This document shows, in pieces, positions 60,866-64,000 of a stretch of DNA of 64,000 bases (within the stretch, counting starts at the first letter, position 1; each line of letters starts with the position of its first letter). A model generated the notes under the pieces. It saw only the letters and a list, made by a program, of their open reading frames with translations. It did not search any database and was not told the DNA's origin. A program made the position numbers and the translations under genes. Source of the stretch: Fischerella sp. PCC 9431 (GTDB taxonomy: Bacteria; Cyanobacteriota; Cyanobacteriia; Cyanobacteriales; Nostocaceae); NCBI RefSeq assembly GCF_000447295.1, contig NZ_KE650771.1, positions 5,663,559 through 5,727,558 of the forward strand, read 5' to 3'.

Positions 60866-60898
60866 AGATCCCCGACTTCTAAAAGAATTCGGGGATCT
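60866..60898. repeat. GACTTC/GAAGTC hairpin family copy 2
   Basis: AGATCCCCGACTTC (60866-60879) pairs with GAATTCGGGGATCT (60885-60898) with one mismatch, followed by TATTGTCT. Compared with the copy at 6388-6421, the inner stem changes from ACTCG/CGAGT to CCCCG/CGGGG with pairing kept. Confidence 0.75.
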
Positions 60899-60940
60899 TA
60901 TTGTCTTGTGGTTTACTAGGTCTATTTTATTCTCTTTTAG

Positions 60941-61014
60941 CCCGCCTCAGAATTAATTGGTGAGGCTAATAGCAAAACTCGGTTAAAACCGACTCAAACA
61001 CTGTCCTAGTCAGA
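60941..61014. repeat. CCGCCTCAGAATTAATTCTG composite repeat, copy B
   Basis: CCCGCCTCAGAATTAATTGG, then TGAGGCTAATAGC, then ACTCGGTTAAAACCGACTC and CAAACACTGTCC. Nearly the same order as copy A (51038-51112); the CGGTTAAAACCG part is a perfect inverted repeat here. Confidence 0.8.
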
Positions 61015-61085
61015 TTTATCTGACTTTAGCTATTAGCCAATAAATTTATTTATTGGCGGGATGAAAAGCTGATGCAATATATGAT

Positions 61086-61116
61086 GATCTCCAACTTCTA
61101 AAAGAAGTCGGTGATC
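61086..61116. repeat. GACTTC/GAAGTC hairpin family copy 3
   Basis: GATCTCCAACTTC (61086-61098) pairs with GAAGTCGGTGATC (61104-61116) with two mismatches, followed by TTATTGTCT. It is the start of the second duplicated unit. Confidence 0.7.
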
Positions 61117-61151
61117 TTATTGTCTACCAGGTCTATTTCATTTTCTTCCAG

Positions 61152-61204
61152 CCCGTCTCAAAATTAATTTTGAGGCTAATAGCAAAACTCGGTTAAAACC
61201 GACT
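61152..61204. repeat. CCGCCTCAGAATTAATTCTG composite repeat, copy C (short)
   Basis: CCCGTCTCAAAATTAATTTT, then GAGGCTAATAGC and AACTCGGTTAAAACCGACT. It stops before the CAAACACTGTCC segment of copies A and B, so it is 3' truncated. Confidence 0.75.
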
Positions 61205-61237
61205 GTTAATTAATAATTGTTGACTACGCCTCTATAA

Positions 61238-62575
61238 TTACACGTTGACTATTTCTCTTGGTTTTTCTGTTGTGTAATTACTTGTTTGTTCTTTTCCTGT
61301 AATTAATCTGGCGCCACGATTACGAGTGAAGTAAGTCCATCCCCACTGAATCATGACTATTAGTTTGTTGTCAAATTCAATTAAGAAGTAAATATGCACT
61401 AATAACCAAAATAGCCAAGCGACAAAACCTGTAAATTTGATAAAACCTAAATCTACAACGGCTGAGTTTTGCCCAATAACTGCTAAACTACCTTTGTCAA
61501 TATAATAAAATCTTGGCAACGAGGTTTGACCCTGAAGTTTTTGTTTAATTAGGGAAGCAACATACTCTCCTGCTTGCATCGCTACGGGTGCGACACCAGG
61601 TAAGGGTTTACCGTTTTGATGAGCAAAATGAGCTAAGTCACCAATAACAAAAATATTTGGATAGTTGTTAATACTCAAATCTGGTTCAACTATAACTCGT
61701 CCGGCGCGATCGCATTCTACACCTGTTCTTTGCGCCAATACTTTTCCTAGTGGCGAAGCTTTCACACCTGCTGCCCATAATACTGTTTTGGCAGAAATCT
61801 GTGATACTTCTTCGCCTTGTTTGATGGTAACAAGATCATTGTCGATATTTGTCACTAAGGTTTTTGTCTGTACTGTCACACCCAAGCGTTCAAGAGATCT
61901 TTCTGCTTGTGCTGATAATTCTGGGGCAAATGGTGGCAAAATCCGATCTAAACCTTCAAGTAAAATAACTTGAGCTTCGGTGGTGTCGATGTTGCGAAAG
62001 TCTTCTTTCATTGTATGGTACGCTAATTCTGCGATCGCACCAGCTAATTCCACACCTGTAGGACCACCACCAACTATTACAAATGTTAACCAAGCACGGC
62101 GCAGTTGGGGATCGGTTTCTTTTTCCGCAGCTTCAAACGCCATAAAAATCCGATGACGCATTTCTATTGCATCTTCCACTGTTTTTAAACCAGGAGCAAA
62201 TGATTCCCATTCATCTTTGCCAAAATAGGAATGTTTAGCACCTGTAGCCACAATTAACGTATCGTAGGGTATGACTTCATTACCCATCACAACTTTTTGT
62301 GCTTCGGGGTCAATATCGTTCACTTCCCCTAATAGCACTTTTGTATTCTTACTTTTGCTGAGAACTGAACGCAGTGGCGAGGAAATATCAGCAGGTGATA
62401 TTGCACCTGTTGCAACTTGATACAAAAGCGGTTGAAAAAGGTGAAAATTGCGTCTGTCTATTAGAGTAACATCTACATTCGCACGATTCAGTGATTTTGC
62501 GGCATAAAGTCCGCCAAAACCACCACCAATAATCACTACCTGATGGGGTGGTTGAATCTCTGTTGTGTTCGTCAT
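61238..62575 (-). CDS. Type II NADH dehydrogenase (NDH-2)
   Basis: 445 aa from an ATG. Two Rossmann motifs are clear: HQVVIIGGGFGGLYAAKSLN (FAD) and FVIVGGGPTGVELAGAIAEL (NADH). Then TVLWAAGVKASPLGKVL and VIGDLAHFAHQNGKPLPGVA, as in NDH-2. The C-terminus has a hydrophobic helix pair (FVAWLFWLLVHIYFLIEFDN, then KLIVMIQWGWTYF) that would dock it to the membrane. It passes electrons from NADH to quinone without proton pumping. In cyanobacteria such enzymes act largely as redox sensors. It is monocistronic. Confidence 0.92.
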   Translation of the reverse strand: MTNTTEIQPPHQVVIIGGGFGGLYAAKSLNRANVDVTLIDRRNFHLFQPLLYQVATGAISPADISSPLRSVLSKSKNTKVLLGEVNDIDPEAQKVVMGNEVIPYDTLIVATGAKHSYFGKDEWESFAPGLKTVEDAIEMRHRIFMAFEAAEKETDPQLRRAWLTFVIVGGGPTGVELAGAIAELAYHTMKEDFRNIDTTEAQVILLEGLDRILPPFAPELSAQAERSLERLGVTVQTKTLVTNIDNDLVTIKQGEEVSQISAKTVLWAAGVKASPLGKVLAQRTGVECDRAGRVIVEPDLSINNYPNIFVIGDLAHFAHQNGKPLPGVAPVAMQAGEYVASLIKQKLQGQTSLPRFYYIDKGSLAVIGQNSAVVDLGFIKFTGFVAWLFWLLVHIYFLIEFDNKLIVMIQWGWTYFTRNRGARLITGKEQTSNYTTEKPREIVNV

Positions 62576-63057
62576 AAGCTCTGTTTCCTTTTGTTGATAT
62601 TCCTGCCACTATTCTTAACAAATTTTTACAAATTTGTTTACCTGATTCTGTTTATTTTTTACATTTTAATTTTTGTAAATGTAATTAATCATACAAACTA
62701 AAAGTAATTAAAACTACATTTTCACTGTATCTTGCGATTGAGATTAGTGCAAAATGAATCATAAAAAAAGACTTTAGTAATAACCAAACTTCATTTATCA
62801 AGTTGTTTCATAAAGTTATCTAACCTACGTAAAAACTCTGTTTATCAATCATTATTTATACGATTTTTATAAATTACATTTTCGTCATAAGTGCATAACT
62901 TAGTTTTGTATAACCTAAATAAACAAATAGAAGAGAAGCTAAGTTTTCAGGACTTAAGTTTGTAGTAAGGACTTGAGTCCTTATTTTGAGGACTAAAGTC
63001 CTCACTACAAACTTGAGCTAATGCGTAATTCCAAATCATAGAGATATATCATTTACC
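62576..63057. other. AT-rich divergent intergenic region with a cruciform repeat
   Basis: 482 bp upstream of both NDH-2 and the next gene. It contains the best-preserved GTTTGTAGT cruciform repeat (62956-63014). No gene is seen. Confidence 0.6.
62956..63014. repeat. GTTTGTAGT cruciform repeat, copy 3 (best preserved)
   Basis: Outer arms AAGTTTGTAGT (62956-62966) and ACTACAAACTT (63004-63014). Inside are two perfect hairpins: AAGGACT-TG-AGTCCTT (62967-62982) and GAGGACT-AA-AGTCCTC (62988-63003). The whole would fold as a three-way junction. Confidence 0.85.
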
Positions 63058-63069
63058 ATGAGGTTTTTT

Positions 63070-63681
63070 ATGCAGATTCATCGTGATAAATTTCCAGGAT
63101 TTTCTCAGAGTCCAGATTGTCAACTTTATGGAAGAAAAATTGATACAATTAATGGCAACCAAGAATATTTATTGATTGCTCCTCTTGAGCTTGTGAAGGT
63201 ACAAAATACATTCCTGAAGGATTCCCAAATTCCTAAAAACGAAGTTCCTGTTCTAACGACTGGTGGTGGGAATGTTGGTGTTATTCATAAATTTGACTGG
63301 TCATTTATCAATTTTAATGGCAAACCAGTTGTATATATTCAACCCGATAAGGATTTTCCTCTTCATAAAATCTCTGATGTTACCCAAGATAAAGATTCTC
63401 AGCCAAATGTGAGTGTAGGCGAATCTGTCATTTTAGAATTTGATGATTCACAGATTCATGGAACTGTAACAAAAGCCAAACCAGAAAAACAAGCTTTTGA
63501 TGATTTCTCTTCTAACGTTGAAGTTTTTATAGTAAGCTTTGGGCAGAATTTATATCCTTCTCATCATGGTTTACGAGTAATTATTAGTAGTAGTAATAAA
63601 TCTCTGGGAATGCTGATTGCTACCCAAAATCAAGGTGATGGAACATCCCTAGCTTATGTGTTTCCTGCTCATCTGATTTAA
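63070..63681 (+). CDS. Uncharacterised protein
   Basis: 203 aa from the ATG at 63070; GAGG at 63059-63062 is well placed for it, so the upstream ATG at 63058 is unlikely. It reads MQIHRDKFPGFSQSPDCQLY, then QEYLLIAPLELVKVQNTFLK, then VTKAKPEKQAFDDFSSNVEV. It is likely a beta-rich soluble protein with no signal peptide. I do not recognise the family. The next gene, for a Q/N-rich secreted protein, begins 36 bp downstream on the same strand, so they may be an operon. Confidence 0.65.
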   Translation: MQIHRDKFPGFSQSPDCQLYGRKIDTINGNQEYLLIAPLELVKVQNTFLKDSQIPKNEVPVLTTGGGNVGVIHKFDWSFINFNGKPVVYIQPDKDFPLHKISDVTQDKDSQPNVSVGESVILEFDDSQIHGTVTKAKPEKQAFDDFSSNVEVFIVSFGQNLYPSHHGLRVIISSSNKSLGMLIATQNQGDGTSLAYVFPAHLI

Positions 63682-63717
63682 AAATCCCAAAATATACAAG
63701 GTGTGAGTTGAGATTTT

Positions 63718-64000
63718 ATGTTACGTCGTATTGTATTTTTAATCATTTCATTGTCTCTAAATATCGTAGTAACTCAATTTGTACAAGCACAAGAACAAAA
63801 TTCACAAACTCAAATTAATCAACAAACTCAACAACAAAATTCCCAGACTCAAACTAACCAACAAAATCAACAGCAAAACTCGCAAACTCAAACTCAAACT
63901 AATAATCCAAATAATAACCAAAAACCTGGACTTGAAACTGAACCAGACTTACTTCCAAGAGCTATCAGATTATCAATTGTGAATGGCGTAATTGAGTATT
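63718..64000 (+). CDS. Q/N-rich secreted protein, 5' part (runs off window)
   Basis: The ATG at 63718 begins MLRRIVFLIISLSLNIVVTQ followed by FVQAQ, a signal peptide with likely cleavage after VQA. The frame is open to the window end (94 codons). The mature start is very rich in Gln and Asn: QTQINQQTQQQNSQTQTNQQ, then NQQQNSQTQTQTNNPNNNQK. It becomes normal at PGLETEPDLLPRAIRLSIVN. The low-complexity tract may be a flexible spacer or an aggregation-prone segment. It lies 36 bp after the previous gene. Confidence 0.7.
   Translation, partial: MLRRIVFLIISLSLNIVVTQFVQAQEQNSQTQINQQTQQQNSQTQTNQQNQQQNSQTQTQTNNPNNNQKPGLETEPDLLPRAIRLSIVNGVIEY

Larger units (their letters stand above)
60826..61237. 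other. Spacer with a duplicated composite hairpin unit
   Basis: 412 bp between convergent genes. It carries two tandem copies of a composite repeat: unit 1 about 60866-61014, unit 2 about 61086-61204. Each is a GACTTC-type hairpin followed by TTATTGTCT and a CGGTTAAAACCGACT tail. No gene is seen. Confidence 0.75.

Overview
The window is a piece of a filamentous, Nostocales-type cyanobacterial chromosome. The evidence is the very frequent HIP1 octamer GCGATCGC, cyanobacterium-specific genes (ndhM, a narM-like gene, a TxlA-like thioredoxin, an exosortase/PEP-CTERM protein, glcE/glcF), and spacers full of GGGGATT/GGGGATC-type short tandem repeats and hairpin repeats. It is mostly an ordinary, scattered core and accessory chromosome region. 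I saw no rRNA, tRNA, CRISPR array or prophage.

Layout. 0-4.2 kb: 5' part of pheT (cut by the window edge), a CHAD protein, a DUF3616 protein and a NIL/ferredoxin protein. 4.3-9.3 kb: a membrane-anchored thioredoxin, an ArsR-type regulator and a small membrane protein that share one operator palindrome, a Nudix hydrolase, a DM13 lipoprotein, an orphan histidine kinase and an EF-hand protein. 9.5-13.7 kb: glycogen debranching enzyme, a Zur/Fur regulator, and purS and purQ separated by a repeat-filled spacer. 13.7-16.5 kb: a decayed zone with an ImmA/IrrE remnant, a very strong hairpin, an IS4-family element with a frameshifted transposase, and a Uma2 protein. 16.6-22.4 kb: hflX (start codon unclear), a 2OG-Fe(II) oxygenase, a MITE-like element, a PEP-CTERM protein, polyphosphate glucokinase. 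22.4-28.3 kb: an ATPase-diguanylate cyclase fusion, a cytochrome b561/molybdopterin oxidoreductase pair, a PsiE-like protein, a narM-like gene, a DJ-1/PfpI protein.

28.6-35.4 kb holds the most system-like group: an FHA domain fused to a PrsW-type membrane protease, an uncharacterised helical protein, a CHAT (caspase-like) protease fused to FHA, and a zinc-ribbon/PP2C phosphatase with a membrane anchor. Together they suggest phosphothreonine-controlled proteolysis. 35.4-38.6 kb is a gene-poor decay zone with at least two pseudogenes around an intact ndhM.

39-51 kb: a NarL-type response regulator, GAF protein, glycosyltransferase, C-terminal processing protease, YdcF protein, recJ (with a repeat-derived in-frame insert), GNAT, Cas4/RecB-like nuclease, and two cell-wall genes (amidase; peptidoglycan-binding protein). 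51.7-57.2 kb is a stress and envelope cluster (SLH-fasciclin, small secreted protein, Dps, glycine-zipper/ChaB protein, TIGR02588/TIGR02587 pair, CsbD). 57.4-62.6 kb: glcF-glcE, a pentapeptide-repeat protein and a type II NADH dehydrogenase. The last kilobase has an uncharacterised gene and the start of a Q/N-rich secreted protein.

Spacers carry several distinct hairpin-repeat families. Two of them show compensatory base changes between copies, which is evidence that their folded form has been maintained.
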